A stretch of DNA of 64,000 bases from positions 4,278,001-4,342,000 of the forward strand of contig NZ_CP108131.1 in the NCBI RefSeq assembly GCF_036203305.1, given 5' to 3'. Position 1 is the first letter of the stretch; each line of letters starts with the position of its first letter. Position numbers and translations under genes: made by a program. A model generated the notes under the pieces. It did not search any database, was not told the origin of the DNA, and was given only the letters and a program-made list of their open reading frames with translations. Of this stretch, positions 42,570-51,386 are shown piece by piece. The stretch comes from Streptomyces sp. NBC_00190. GTDB taxonomy: Bacteria > Actinomycetota > Actinomycetes > Streptomycetales > Streptomycetaceae.

Positions 42570-43626
42570 GAGGGACCTCCGGGGCGGTGGTAGTGGCGGT
42601 GCCGAGGACGATGGCGGCCAGGTTGTCGAGGGACTCGGTGCCGGGCTTGAGGTAGTCGCTGTGCCCGGCCGGGCCGGCGGCGAAGGCCCGTGCTCCGAAG
42701 GCGGGGTCGACGGGGTCGGTACCGAAGCCGATCCGGCCGAGCCGGACGTGCGGGACGGTGCCTATCCAGTCGCCGCCGCCCCGCCCCGCCCAGACCCGGG
42801 CCTTCGTCGGCAGGTCCTGGACGGAGCCGGCCCCCGTCCCCGGACTGCCGAACAGGACCATGTCGGTGACCTCGGGCGCGGTCCCGGTCCGGGCGCAGAC
42901 CACGGAGCCGTACGAGTGGCACAGGAGCGAGAGATGGGAGCCGGGCCCCGCCATGTCCCGCAACCGGTCCAGGAAGGGCCCCAGTTCGGCGGCGGCCTCG
43001 TCGGCGCGATCGGCTGTCAGGACGGTCGTGCTGACCGTGCCGGGGGTGTCGTACCCGAGCCAGGCGACCACGGCGGAGCGCGGATGCTCGGCCTGGAGGC
43101 GCTGCTGAAGGGAGACGGCCCCGGCACGGAACCTCTGGTAGGTGTCGAGCGTCGTGTCGGACCCGGGCACTAGGACGGTGACCCGGTCGGCGGTCTCCAG
43201 GTCGCCGAACACCTCGACGGCCCGGCCCCCTCCGCGGCCGTCGAAGGCGAGGAACCGCGCCGCACCAGCCGCGTCCATGGCGCGCAGCTTGGCGGCCCGG
43301 CCGGTGCGTCCGGCGGCCTCGGCCATACGGGCCGCTTCGGCGAGGTTGGCACGGTTGGCGTCGTAACGGTCGTGCGGTGCGGTGCCGTCGGCGAACGCGA
43401 CGGGCGCCGGCGCGGGGACGCCGGGGGAGGCGGCGGCGGACACGGGAACCACGACCGCCGCCGCGACCAGCGCGGCCAGCAGCGTGCGCCGCAGCCGCCC
43501 GCTCGACGCGGCACGCCGCCCCGACCCCGACCCCGATCCCTCCCCTGCGCCCGCCCCCGTCGCCCCGCCGATGCCCGCCGTCGTGCCCACGGTCGTCGTG
43601 CCCACGGTCGTCGTCCCCGCCGCCAT
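42562..43626 (-). CDS. Secreted alpha/beta hydrolase (DUF1023-like)
   Basis: The 354-residue protein has a Gly/Thr-rich start with two VGTTT units, a membrane/signal segment (about 46-68, ending in AAASPG) and an alpha/beta hydrolase domain with the nucleophile in LLCHSYGSVVC. The downstream GHSDYLKPG likely carries the catalytic His. TVLVPGSDTTLDTY is typical of DUF1023 hydrolases. It is probably exported. First gene of the system B operon; the ATG follows GAAGGAAGAGACG. Confidence 0.8.
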   Translation of the reverse strand: MAAGTTTVGTTTVGTTAGIGGATGAGAGEGSGSGSGRRAASSGRLRRTLLAALVAAAVVVPVSAAASPGVPAPAPVAFADGTAPHDRYDANRANLAEAARMAEAAGRTGRAAKLRAMDAAGAARFLAFDGRGGGRAVEVFGDLETADRVTVLVPGSDTTLDTYQRFRAGAVSLQQRLQAEHPRSAVVAWLGYDTPGTVSTTVLTADRADEAAAELGPFLDRLRDMAGPGSHLSLLCHSYGSVVCARTGTAPEVTDMVLFGSPGTGAGSVQDLPTKARVWAGRGGGDWIGTVPHVRLGRIGFGTDPVDPAFGARAFAAGPAGHSDYLKPGTESLDNLAAIVLGTATTTAPEVPHA

Positions 43627-43733
43627 CGTCTCTTCCTTCGGTCAGGAAGAGCCGTCACCGCCCTTCTCTGTCACCGAAGTTAGAAATCCGAGCCCCTCGT
43701 CGGCGTCACGCTCCAGAGCCGTGTTCCCGCGTA

Positions 43734-43765
43734 GCTCTCAGGTATGACAGGGGCTACCTGAGAGC
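43734..43765. promoter_or_regulatory. 11-bp perfect inverted repeat upstream of the hydrolase/system B operon
   Basis: GCTCTCAGGTA (43734-43744) and TACCTGAGAGC (43755-43765) are perfect inverted copies separated by ten bases (21 bases centre to centre). They lie 108 bases before the hydrolase start and 49 bases before the HIT gene. The spacing suits a dimeric LuxR-type response regulator. Confidence 0.65.
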
Positions 43766-43814
43766 CACGCCGAAGCCCAAGTCGCCCGGTTTGCAGCCGC
43801 GTTAGGGTCCGGAG

Positions 43815-44310
43815 ATGACCGAGACCGACTGGCTCCACGACCGCATCGGCAGCGCGCACCGCGGGGAGAACCCCACCGTCCTGCGGCCGCCTCGACGCCG
43901 GTTTCGCCGTGATCGGGGACCGGCAGTTCCTGCCCGGATACTCCGTACTGCTGACCGACGATCCCGCCGTGACCCGCCTCTCCGACCTCCCCCGGGCGCG
44001 CAGGGCCATGTACCTCGGCGATCTGGAGCGGCTCGCCGAGGCCGTCGAGCGCGCCTGCCGACGGCTCGATCCCGCCTTCCGCCGCGTGAACATCGAGATC
44101 CTGGGCAACGCCGACCCGTACCTCCACACCCACATCTGGCCCCGCTACGACTGGGAGCCCGCCGACCGCGTCCGGCTGCCCGTGTGGCTGTACGAGGAGG
44201 AGTACTGGCGGGGCGGGCAGCACGCGCTGAGCCATCGGCACGACGGCCTGCGGGCCGCCATCGGGGAGGAACTGGACGCCCTCACCGGGCAGTCCGGACC
44301 ACGGGGCTAG
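43815..44310 (+). pseudogene. Frameshifted HIT-family hydrolase gene
   Basis: The frame from ATG 43815 reads MTETDWLHDRIGSAHRGENPTVLR and then turns to arginine-rich nonsense. From about 43888 the next frame continues the protein with RLDAGFAVIGDRQFLPGY and goes on to the HIT motif HTHIWPRYDW and the stop at 44310. One extra base near 43884-43888 (within GCGGCCGCC) explains both. Repaired, it would be about 165 residues. A shorter product from GTG 43909 would keep the HIT motif. I see no slippery sequence for programmed shifting. A sequencing error is possible. Confidence 0.75.
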
Positions 44311-44323
44311 TCCGTCGGGACGC

Positions 44324-44719
44324 CTACGACGTCGTCGCCACCCGCACGCCGAAGCCGATCAGGACCACACCCGTCACGCGGTCCAGAGCCCGCCGGACGC
44401 GCGGTCGCGCGAAGAAGCGCCGGGCGCGCGAGAGGACGTACACGTACGTGCCCAGCCAGCACAGGTACGCGGCGCCCGCGAGCTTCACCGCCAGGTACAC
44501 CTCCGCCGACGCGGCGAGCCGCGCGGCCAGGCCCGCCACGGTGAGGGCGCCCCACAGCAGCAGTCCGACCGCGATCCCGCCGACGGTGCGCAGCCCGTCG
44601 GCGCGCCCCCGGGTCACCGCCCGCTTCGTCACGACCGCCATGTCGGGACCGGGGACGAGGGTCAGGAGCGCCAGGACGCCGGTCGCGCCGAGCAGCGGGG
44701 TGAGGTGGTGGCCGAGCAC
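44324..44719 (-). pseudogene. Internally deleted LysE/RhtB-family exporter
   Basis: The 131-residue frame begins like a LysE/RhtB amino-acid exporter (LLTLVPGPDMAVV, then GIAVGLLLWGALTVAGLAA, LKLAGAAYLCWLG) and ends like one (SRARRFF, RRALDRVTGVVLIGFGVRVA). The middle of the usual ~205-residue protein is absent, including the conserved NPK motif and two or three helices; the join is at WLG-TYVYV. The frame is intact, so a truncated membrane protein may be made, but transport is unlikely. The GTG at 44719 follows the SnoaL-like gene by five bases. Confidence 0.65.
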
Positions 44720-44724
44720 GCGGC

Positions 44725-45114
44725 TCAGTCTGCCACCAGGGGTTCCACGTAGCCCGCCCGCCACCGCGGGGCCGGGTCCTGGCCGGGGCTGGTCCAGTAC
44801 TCCCGCGCCCCCACGATCTCCCCGTCCCGCACCGTCCACAGGGAGACGGCCCGGTAGACCACGTGGTCCTGGGGTATCTACACCTCGGTGACGACGAGGT
44901 CGCCGTCCGCCAGGATCCGCAGCAGTTCCACGGATCTCTCGTCCGCGTACCCGTCGTCGCTGTTGACGGCTATGAAGTTGGCCCGCCCCACGATGCGCTC
45001 GCCGCTCACGGGCCACTCGATGACCGCGTCCTCGGCGATGAGCCCCGCCACGCCGTCCCAGTCGCGCGCCTCGATCCGCTCCCACAGTCGTGCCACTACG
45101 TTCAACGGCTCCAT
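44725..45114 (-). pseudogene. SnoaL/NTF2-like gene interrupted by an in-frame TAG
   Basis: The first 78 codons encode an NTF2-like fold (VVARLWERIEARDWDGVAGLIAEDAVIEWP, then RSVELLRILADGDLVVTEV) and stop at TAG 44880-44878. The same frame then continues for 50 coherent codons (IPQDHVVYRAVSLWTVRDGEI, REYWTSPGQDPAPRW) to a TGA at 44727-44725, which is the normal C-terminal half of this family. A single substitution therefore probably created the stop. The gene is immediately followed by the deleted exporter. Confidence 0.8.
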
Positions 45115-45204
45115 GCCCGGCAGTGTCCGACGGCGCTTCGACGCGCAACAAGCTTTGCTTGCAGGCTTATCGACTTCGACACATTCGGTGCGGTCGGAGA
45201 TCGG

Positions 45205-46743
45205 TCACTGCCTGCGGTAGGTGAGCGGGGGATGGTCGCTGCCCTCCAGCTCACGCTGGAGCGTGCCGTCGGACCGCAGCCGCAGCCGGCTCCGGCCGCC
45301 CGGGGCGCAGGTCGGCGGAGCCCCGGAGGTGACGGTGGAGGCGCCGAGTTCCACCGGGTCCGGTGCGCTGTTCAGGGGAGCCGTCCAGGCGCAGGCGAAG
45401 CCGGGGGCCTGGACGGCGAGGGACATCACCGGGTCGCCGGCCTCGCCGCCGGTGAGGGTGAGCCGCCAGGTCTGGGTGCCCGTGGTGGCCCGCCAGTTGC
45501 CGAGGTACGCCTCGGGGAGACCGGTCGTGCCGGTGGCCGTCGTGGCAGTCGGGGCCGCGCCAGCCGTCGTGGCCGGCGTACGGGGACTGCCGACGGGCGG
45601 GCGCGGGTCGTCGGCGCCGCTCATCACCGCGTACACCGTGCCGGCGGACAGGCCGGCGACGGCCGCGGCCACTGCGAGGAGGAGGGCGGTGGAGGCGGTA
45701 CGGGGGCGATGCGGAGGTTCCGCTTCCACCGGCGGGTACGGCCCGTACGACGCGTACGGCGCGTACGCGGGCGGCGGCTGCGTGAGCGGCGGCTGCGCCG
45801 GGCGGTCCGGTCCGGCGTCCTCCCGGTCCAGGAGCCGTACGGCGTGCAGCCCGAGCTGGGCCACCAGCGCCGCCGGGAGCCAGGGCTCCAGGGCCTTTCC
45901 GTCGGCCACGGTGTCGTCCGCGCCGACCCGGGTCAGGATCTCGGCGGGTCCGGGCCGCGCCGCGGGATCACGCCGCAGGCAGTCCCGTACGAGGTCGTGC
46001 AGCTCGGGCGGCACGCCGGTGAGGTCCGGTTCCGCGCCGGTGATCCGGAGCAGGAGGGCGGCCACGCCGCCGGGGTGTTCCGCGTCGCCGAAGGGCAGCC
46101 GTCCGGTCGCCGCGTACGCCAGCACCGCGCCGAGGCAGAAGACGTCGCAGGCGGCGGTGACGGGTTCGCCGCGGATCTGCTCGGGGGCCATGCAGCCGGG
46201 GGAGCCGATGAGTTCGCCGGTACGGGTCGGACCGGCGTCGGGCCGGGCGGTCCCGGCCGGGGCGCGGGCGATGCCGAAGTCGATGACGCGGGGGCCGTCC
46301 AGGGTGAGCAGGACGTTCGAGGGCTTCAGGTCGCGGTGCACGAGGCCGGCGTCATGGATGTCCTGGAGGGCATACGCGAGGCCCGCGGCCAGGATCCGTA
46401 CGGACCGGAGCGGCAGCGGGCCGGAGCCGTGGGCCACGACCTGGCGCAGGCTCGGCCCGGCGACGTAGCCGGTGGCGAACCAGGGGGTCGCGGCCTCGGT
46501 GTCCGCGTCGAGGACCGGGGCGGTCCACTCGCCGCCGACGCGCCGGGCGGCGGCGACCTCGTGGCGGAAGCGGATGCGGAACTCCTCGCGGGCGGCGAGC
46601 TCCGGGTGGATCAGCTTCACGGCGACGGTACGGCCGCGGTCGGACCGGGCGAGGTAGACCTGGCCCATGCCGCCGGCGCCGAGGCGGGACAGGAGGCGGT
46701 ACGGGCCGATGAGGTGCGGGTCGCCTGGGTGCAGTTGTTCCAT
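45205..46743 (-). CDS. Transmembrane Ser/Thr protein kinase (PknB type)
   Basis: The 512-residue Hanks-type kinase has the glycine loop RLGAGGMGQVYLA, ATP lysine in VAVKLIHPE, catalytic loop HRDLKPSNVLL, DFG in VIDFGIAR, and GSPGCMAPEQ. The kinase domain spans about 13-270. A Pro/Tyr-rich juxtamembrane part, one membrane helix (about 352-375) and an extracytoplasmic beta-rich domain (about 410-510) follow. That outer domain has no PASTA repeats and the ligand is unknown. Confidence 0.92.
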   Translation of the reverse strand: MEQLHPGDPHLIGPYRLLSRLGAGGMGQVYLARSDRGRTVAVKLIHPELAAREEFRIRFRHEVAAARRVGGEWTAPVLDADTEAATPWFATGYVAGPSLRQVVAHGSGPLPLRSVRILAAGLAYALQDIHDAGLVHRDLKPSNVLLTLDGPRVIDFGIARAPAGTARPDAGPTRTGELIGSPGCMAPEQIRGEPVTAACDVFCLGAVLAYAATGRLPFGDAEHPGGVAALLLRITGAEPDLTGVPPELHDLVRDCLRRDPAARPGPAEILTRVGADDTVADGKALEPWLPAALVAQLGLHAVRLLDREDAGPDRPAQPPLTQPPPAYAPYASYGPYPPVEAEPPHRPRTASTALLLAVAAAVAGLSAGTVYAVMSGADDPRPPVGSPRTPATTAGAAPTATTATGTTGLPEAYLGNWRATTGTQTWRLTLTGGEAGDPVMSLAVQAPGFACAWTAPLNSAPDPVELGASTVTSGAPPTCAPGGRSRLRLRSDGTLQRELEGSDHPPLTYRRQ

Positions 46744-46930
46744 GGCAGGGTGGTCCCTCCCCCTAGGACAGGCCGAACGGCTCCGCAGCGGAGGACGGCA
46801 GGGGGCTCCGGACGGTTGCGCGTCGCCCGGCCGGTCCGCCCGGGCGCCGCCCCGGACCCCGCGCCGTGAACGCCGGCGGTGCTGAACGACCGCCCGCGCC
46901 GCAAGCGCCGGCGGGACCGGTGGGGGCGCC

Positions 46931-47473
46931 TCAGGCCCCGGCGGGGCCGGATGGCGGGACGGGGCCCGGGGCAGGGTCCGGGACCGATGCCGAGCCCGAG
47001 CCCGAGCCCGAGTCCGGGAGGCCGGACACGGTGTCCAGAGCGGACGAGAGGCGTTCCAGGACGCGGACCGTCTCGGCGAAGGCGGCGTCGCCCAGTTCCT
47101 CCGCGAGCCGGGCGGCCAAGGACGCGTGGCCCGGGCCGATGCGGGCCACCGCCGCCCGGCCGGCCTCCGTCGGCCGCAGCAGCTTCGCCCGCCGGTGCGC
47201 CGGGTTCGGGACGTACTCCGCGAGCTCCTTCTCGGCGAGCAGGTCCGCGATGCGCTGCACGCTCTGCCGGGTGATCCCCATGGCCCGGGCGATGCCCGCG
47301 ACCGGCAGCGGCTCGTGCAGCACCGCGCCCAGCACCTGCCACCACGCGGCCGTCAGCCCGGCCGGCCGGGCCAGTTCCTCGGAGACCGAGAGGAACTGGC
47401 CGTTGAGCCGGAACACCCCGAGCGCGGTCCGGCTCAGCAGGTCCTGCCGGGCGCGGACCGAGGGCTCACGCAT
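46931..47473 (-). CDS. MarR-family transcriptional regulator
   Basis: The 180-residue protein has a MarR winged helix (about 25-125): LTAAWWQVLGAVLHEP, VAGIARAMGITRQSVQRIADLL, then VPNPAHRRAKLLRPTEAG for the wing. Its disordered C-terminal tail is rich in Pro, Gly, Ser and Asp. It overlaps the upstream DJ-1/PfpI-type gene by eight bases, so the two form an operon. An inverted repeat upstream of that operon is the probable operator. Confidence 0.87.
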   Translation of the reverse strand: MREPSVRARQDLLSRTALGVFRLNGQFLSVSEELARPAGLTAAWWQVLGAVLHEPLPVAGIARAMGITRQSVQRIADLLAEKELAEYVPNPAHRRAKLLRPTEAGRAAVARIGPGHASLAARLAEELGDAAFAETVRVLERLSSALDTVSGLPDSGSGSGSASVPDPAPGPVPPSGPAGA

Positions 47474-48095
47474 CGCCCGCCTCCGCCGCCGCCATCAGCA
47501 CCGGGTACGCGCTCGCGTCCGAGTCGTGGAACAGCCGGTACCACGCGTCCAGGACGTCCGGCTTGTACACGTCCAGGCGGGCGAAGACCTCGCGGGCGAA
47601 GGCCACCGGCTCCGTCGGCCCCGCCGTGATCAGGTCGCCGTCCGTCACCGCGTCGGCCTCGACGTACCTCCCGGCGCCGCCGTAACCCGGCTGCTGCGCC
47701 AGGTAGAAGGAGGCCGCGCCGGTGTGGGCGCGGTCGTCCAGCAGACCCTCCCGGGCGAGGCCGGCCGTGGCTCCGCAGATCGCCGCGACCGGCACCCCGG
47801 CGTCCAGGAACTCCCTCGCCTTCGCCGCGAACGGCGCCAGGTCCCCGCTCGTGTCCCACAGCGAGGCGCCGGTGAGGATCAGCAGCGAGGAGTCCTGCGG
47901 CCTCAGCCCGGACAGGGCCAGGTCGGGCTGGACGCGGACGCCGCCCATGGTGGTGACCGGCCGCTCGGCGGTCAGGGCGACGGTGCGGATCCGGTGGCCG
48001 CGCTGGGTCAGGTGCGCGGTGGTGTGGCCGGTCTCCCAGTCCGCGTACGTGTCGTAGACCGCGAGGTGTACGGGCTTGCGCGGGGTCTCGCTCAT
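47466..48095 (-). CDS. DJ-1/PfpI-family (class I glutamine amidotransferase-like) protein
   Basis: The 209-residue protein shows VHLAVYDTYADWETGHTTAHL at the start and the nucleophile-elbow cysteine in VAAICGATAGLAREGLLD. The family includes glyoxalases, chaperones and amidases, and the reaction here is not certain. In an operon with a MarR regulator, it may serve in stress or electrophile response (inference). Confidence 0.82.
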   Translation of the reverse strand: MSETPRKPVHLAVYDTYADWETGHTTAHLTQRGHRIRTVALTAERPVTTMGGVRVQPDLALSGLRPQDSSLLILTGASLWDTSGDLAPFAAKAREFLDAGVPVAAICGATAGLAREGLLDDRAHTGAASFYLAQQPGYGGAGRYVEADAVTDGDLITAGPTEPVAFAREVFARLDVYKPDVLDAWYRLFHDSDASAYPVLMAAAEAGDA

Positions 48096-48149
48096 GGTGA
48101 TCGCCTCCGGGTGGGATCCGACGTCCAGGACAAGCTCTATGACAAGAGA

Positions 48150-48164
48150 CTGTCATGTCGACAG
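48150..48164. promoter_or_regulatory. Inverted repeat operator candidate for the PfpI-marR operon
   Basis: CTGTC-ATGTC-GACAG lies 55 bases before the PfpI-type start. Further GTC/GAC half-sites flank it (GACAAGAGACTGTC; TATGCTGTC), and TTGACA on the minus strand at about 48174 could be a -35. A MarR dimer site overlapping the promoter is plausible. Confidence 0.5.
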
Positions 48165-48293
48165 TATGCTGTCAACTAGTGCTGTCAGCCATCCTGGCGG
48201 GCCCCGCGCAACGACAGACTGCCGAGACCGGCCCCCCACCCCCATACAATCCGCCGATATCCCTTCCCACCTGCGCACTTCTAGCGTGACGCC

Positions 48294-49652
48294 ATGACCC
48301 CTCATGTCGCCTCGCACACCCTCGCCGCAGTGAAGGACGCCGACCGCAAGCACGTCTTCCACTCCTGGTCCGCCCAGGCCCTGATCGACCCCCTCGCCGT
48401 CGCCGGGGCCGAGGGGTCGTACTTCTGGGACTACGACGGCAAGCGCTACCTCGACTTCTCCTCCCAGCTGGTCAACACCAACATCGGCCACCAGCACCCC
48501 AAGGTCGTCGCAGCGATCCAGGAGCAGGCCGCACGGCTCTGCACCCTCGCGCCCGGCTTCGCCGTCGACGTCCGCTCCGAGGCCGCACGCCTCATCGCCG
48601 AGCGGACCCCCGGCGACCTGGACAAGATCTTCTTCACCAACGGCGGCGCCGAGGCCGTCGAGAACGCCGTCCGCATGGCCCGGCTGCACACCGGCCGCGC
48701 CAAGGTGCTCTCCACCTACCGCTCGTACCACGGGGCCACCGCCGCCGCGATCAACCTCACCGGCGACCCGCGCCGCTGGCCCTCCGACACGGCCGCCGCC
48801 GGCGTCGTGCACTTCTGGGGCCCGTACCTCTACCGCTCCGCCTTCCACGCCACCACCGAGGCCGAGGAGTGCGCCCGCGCCCTCGCCCACCTCGCCGACA
48901 CCATCGCCTTCGAGGGGCCGCAGACCATCGCGGCGATCATCCTGGAGAGCGTGCCCGGCACCGCCGGCATCATGACCCCGCCGCCCGGCTACCTCGCGGG
49001 TGTGCGCGAACTCTGCGACCGCCACGGCATCGTCTTCATCCTGGACGAGGTCATGTCCGGCTTCGGCCGTACCGGCAAGTGGTTCGCCGCCGACCACTGG
49101 GGGGTCACCCCCGACCTGATCACCTTCGCCAAGGGCGTGAACAGCGGGTACGTGCCGCTCGGCGGCGTCGCCATCTCCGCCGCGATCGCCGAGACCTTCG
49201 CCACGCGCCCCTACCCGGGCGGACTCACGTACTCCGGCCACCCCCTGGCCTGTGCCGCCGCCGTCGCGACGATCAACACGATGGAGGAAGAGGGTGTCGT
49301 CGAGAACGCCGCTCGCCTCGGCGAGGACGTGATCGGCCCGGCGCTCGCCGAGATCGCCGAGCGCCACCCCTCCGTCGGCGAGGTCCGCGGTCTGGGCACC
49401 TTCTGGGCGCTGGAACTCGTACGGGACAAGGAGACGCGCGAGCCCCTCGTCCCCTACAACGCGGCGGGCGCGGCCAACACGCCGATGGCCGAATTCGCGG
49501 CGGCCTGCAAGGCGTCCGGCCTGTGGCCCTTCGTCAACATGAACCGCACCCACGTCGTCCCGCCGTGCACCATCACCGAGGCGGAGGCGAAGGAGGGCCT
49601 GGCTCTCCTGGACGAGGCGCTGACGGTCGCCGACCGCCACACCACCGCCTGA
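48294..49652 (+). CDS. Class III aminotransferase
   Basis: The 452-residue PLP enzyme of omega-aminotransferase type shows HVFHSWSAQ, GKRYLDFSSQLVNTNIGHQHP, FFTNGGAEAVENAVRMAR, FILDEVMSGFGRTG, and the PLP lysine in LITFAKGVNSGYVPLGG. It resembles taurine- or beta-alanine-pyruvate aminotransferases; the substrate is not fixed by sequence. A GntR regulator follows on the same strand and may control related catabolism. Confidence 0.88.
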   Translation: MTPHVASHTLAAVKDADRKHVFHSWSAQALIDPLAVAGAEGSYFWDYDGKRYLDFSSQLVNTNIGHQHPKVVAAIQEQAARLCTLAPGFAVDVRSEAARLIAERTPGDLDKIFFTNGGAEAVENAVRMARLHTGRAKVLSTYRSYHGATAAAINLTGDPRRWPSDTAAAGVVHFWGPYLYRSAFHATTEAEECARALAHLADTIAFEGPQTIAAIILESVPGTAGIMTPPPGYLAGVRELCDRHGIVFILDEVMSGFGRTGKWFAADHWGVTPDLITFAKGVNSGYVPLGGVAISAAIAETFATRPYPGGLTYSGHPLACAAAVATINTMEEEGVVENAARLGEDVIGPALAEIAERHPSVGEVRGLGTFWALELVRDKETREPLVPYNAAGAANTPMAEFAAACKASGLWPFVNMNRTHVVPPCTITEAEAKEGLALLDEALTVADRHTTA

Positions 49653-49813
49653 CGGGCCGATCCGGAGGGCAGGGCCCGGTCCGGGTCCGCGGGTCTGTGT
49701 GGTTCTCGTCCGCATAACGGGTCGGACATCCACATAACGATCACAAACCGCTCGGTTTCAGCCTCGCTGTCTGGCCTATGGTGTCCGGAGTTCTACAGAG
49801 GAGACGGACCCCT

Positions 49814-50482
49814 ATGCCAGGCAGCGGAGCTGTCACCCGCAACACACTTCGCCAGCAGATCGCGGACGCGCTGCGTGACGAGGTGCTCGCGGGACGCCTG
49901 CCGCCGGGAACCGAGTTCACCGTCAAGCAGATCGCCGAGCAGTACGAGGTCTCCGCGACCCCGGTCCGCGAGGCGCTCGTCGACCTCTCGGCCCAGGGGC
50001 TGCTCGAACTGGTCCAGCACCGGGGCTTTCGCGTGCGGATCCTCTCCGTGGACGACTTCCGCGGAATGATCGAGGCCCGCGCGCTGGTCGTGGACGGGAT
50101 CTTCCGCAGGCTCGCCGAGCGCGGCACCGACCTCGGCTCCGGCGAGCCGCTGGTCTCCGTGCGCCGCCGCGCCGACGAGGCGCGGCGGGCCGCGCAGAGC
50201 GGTTCGCTCGAAGTACTGATCGGCTACGACCTCCGCTTCTGGCGGGAGCTGAGCGGGCTGGTCGGCAACACCTACATCTCCGAGTTCCTGCACCGCATCC
50301 GCGTGCAGTGCTGGGTCTTCGCCGTACCCCACCTCCAGCGCGATCCGCAGCAGCTGCGGGCGGCGCTGTGGGACGGGCACAGCGACCTGGTGGACGCGGT
50401 GACCCTCGCGGACGCGGACGCCGTACGGAGCATCGTGCGGGGCTACAACCAGCACGCCCTGGCCTGGGCCGCCGGACTGTAG
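49814..50482 (+). CDS. GntR-family regulator (FadR/FCD type)
   Basis: The 222-residue protein has a GntR winged helix (about 8-72: LRQQIADALRDEVLAGRLPPG, VKQIAEQYEVSATPVREALVDLSAQGLL) and an all-helical FCD-type effector domain (about 80-220) typically binding small carboxylic acids with a metal. The ATG follows AGAGGAGA. It lies 161 bases after the aminotransferase, which may be its target. Confidence 0.87.
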   Translation: MPGSGAVTRNTLRQQIADALRDEVLAGRLPPGTEFTVKQIAEQYEVSATPVREALVDLSAQGLLELVQHRGFRVRILSVDDFRGMIEARALVVDGIFRRLAERGTDLGSGEPLVSVRRRADEARRAAQSGSLEVLIGYDLRFWRELSGLVGNTYISEFLHRIRVQCWVFAVPHLQRDPQQLRAALWDGHSDLVDAVTLADADAVRSIVRGYNQHALAWAAGL

Positions 50483-50625
50483 CAACCGCGCCGGGCCGGA
50501 CGCCGCGGCACCCTGTCGTGCCCATGGCGTCACCCAACGTGGACCGGGTTCTGCGCACCCCTTCGCGGAGGGTGTTCGGCCCACTACTCTGGCCGGATCG
50601 GCGCCAACGACTGATCGGAGCCCGC

Positions 50626-51276
50626 GTGGCCTGTGACCTGTGGCTGGTCCCCCTTGTCGACGTGCTGTGCCACAGCCCCGACAATCCGTTCGCGGAAGAG
50701 ATCGCCTCGTACGACAAGGCGCTGGGAGAGGCCGGACTGCCGTCCGTGCCCGTGTTCGCCTACATGCCGGGCCTGAGCGGGGACGTCGCCCCCGTCGCGG
50801 GTTTCGACTACGACGCCCTGCACTTCCTGCGGCGGGCGTACCTGCTCCAGATCTGCGGGCTGCCGGTGACCCCGGTGGACGAGCTGGGCGGTGACTACGA
50901 GCAGCTGCTGGAGATGTTCGAGCCCACGGCGCAGCAGTCACATCTGGTGTGGCACTACGACCACGCCGGGGCGTACGTTCCCGTGGACTTCGCGGTTCCG
51001 CTGGCGAACGAGGAGCTGCTGGCCGGAGGGGGTCCGCTGGGGTCCGCACAGGGGCTGCTGCGGGAGCTGGCCTTCGTGGGCCCGGCCATCGGGATAGACC
51101 CGGCGAACCCGCCCGCGGCGCCGGCTCCGCCGAGGCGGCCGACGTCCCTGGAGGAGCCCGCGGGGCCGATTCCGTACGACGACAACCCCTTCGCACGTGA
51201 GCGGCACGTCTGGCTGGGGCTGCACGCGGCCGCGACGCGGAGCCTCGGCCAGGGCTCGATGATCATTTTCAGCTGA
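50626..51276 (+). CDS. Conserved hypothetical protein
   Basis: The 216-residue soluble, acidic protein is unknown to me. It opens ACDLWLVPLVDVLCHSPDNPF, contains FAYMPGLSGDVAPVAGFDYDAL and LVWHYDHAGAYVPVDF, and ends in a Pro-rich part and RSLGQGSMIIFS. There is no signal or membrane helix. The GTG at 50626 follows GGAG by six bases; coding-like opening residues begin there. Confidence 0.65.
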   Translation: MACDLWLVPLVDVLCHSPDNPFAEEIASYDKALGEAGLPSVPVFAYMPGLSGDVAPVAGFDYDALHFLRRAYLLQICGLPVTPVDELGGDYEQLLEMFEPTAQQSHLVWHYDHAGAYVPVDFAVPLANEELLAGGGPLGSAQGLLRELAFVGPAIGIDPANPPAAPAPPRRPTSLEEPAGPIPYDDNPFARERHVWLGLHAAATRSLGQGSMIIFS

Positions 51277-51386
51277 GCCGGCCCCGGGGGGTGCGGGCGC
51301 GGGGGCCGCTGCGCGCAGCTGGTCGCCGCCGGCCCTCTCCCCGTGGCCCGTCCCGGGTCAGCCACGCCCCGGGAAACAGCCCCGGG

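Noticed and set aside
43880..43892. Programmed frameshift in the HIT gene
   Set aside because: No slippery heptamer, internal Shine-Dalgarno or pseudoknot is seen; a one-base insertion explains the data.
44878..44880. Recoding (selenocysteine or programmed read-through) at the in-frame TAG
   Set aside because: Selenocysteine uses TGA, no recoding structure is visible, and the residue position is not a conserved Cys in this fold. A point mutation is simpler.
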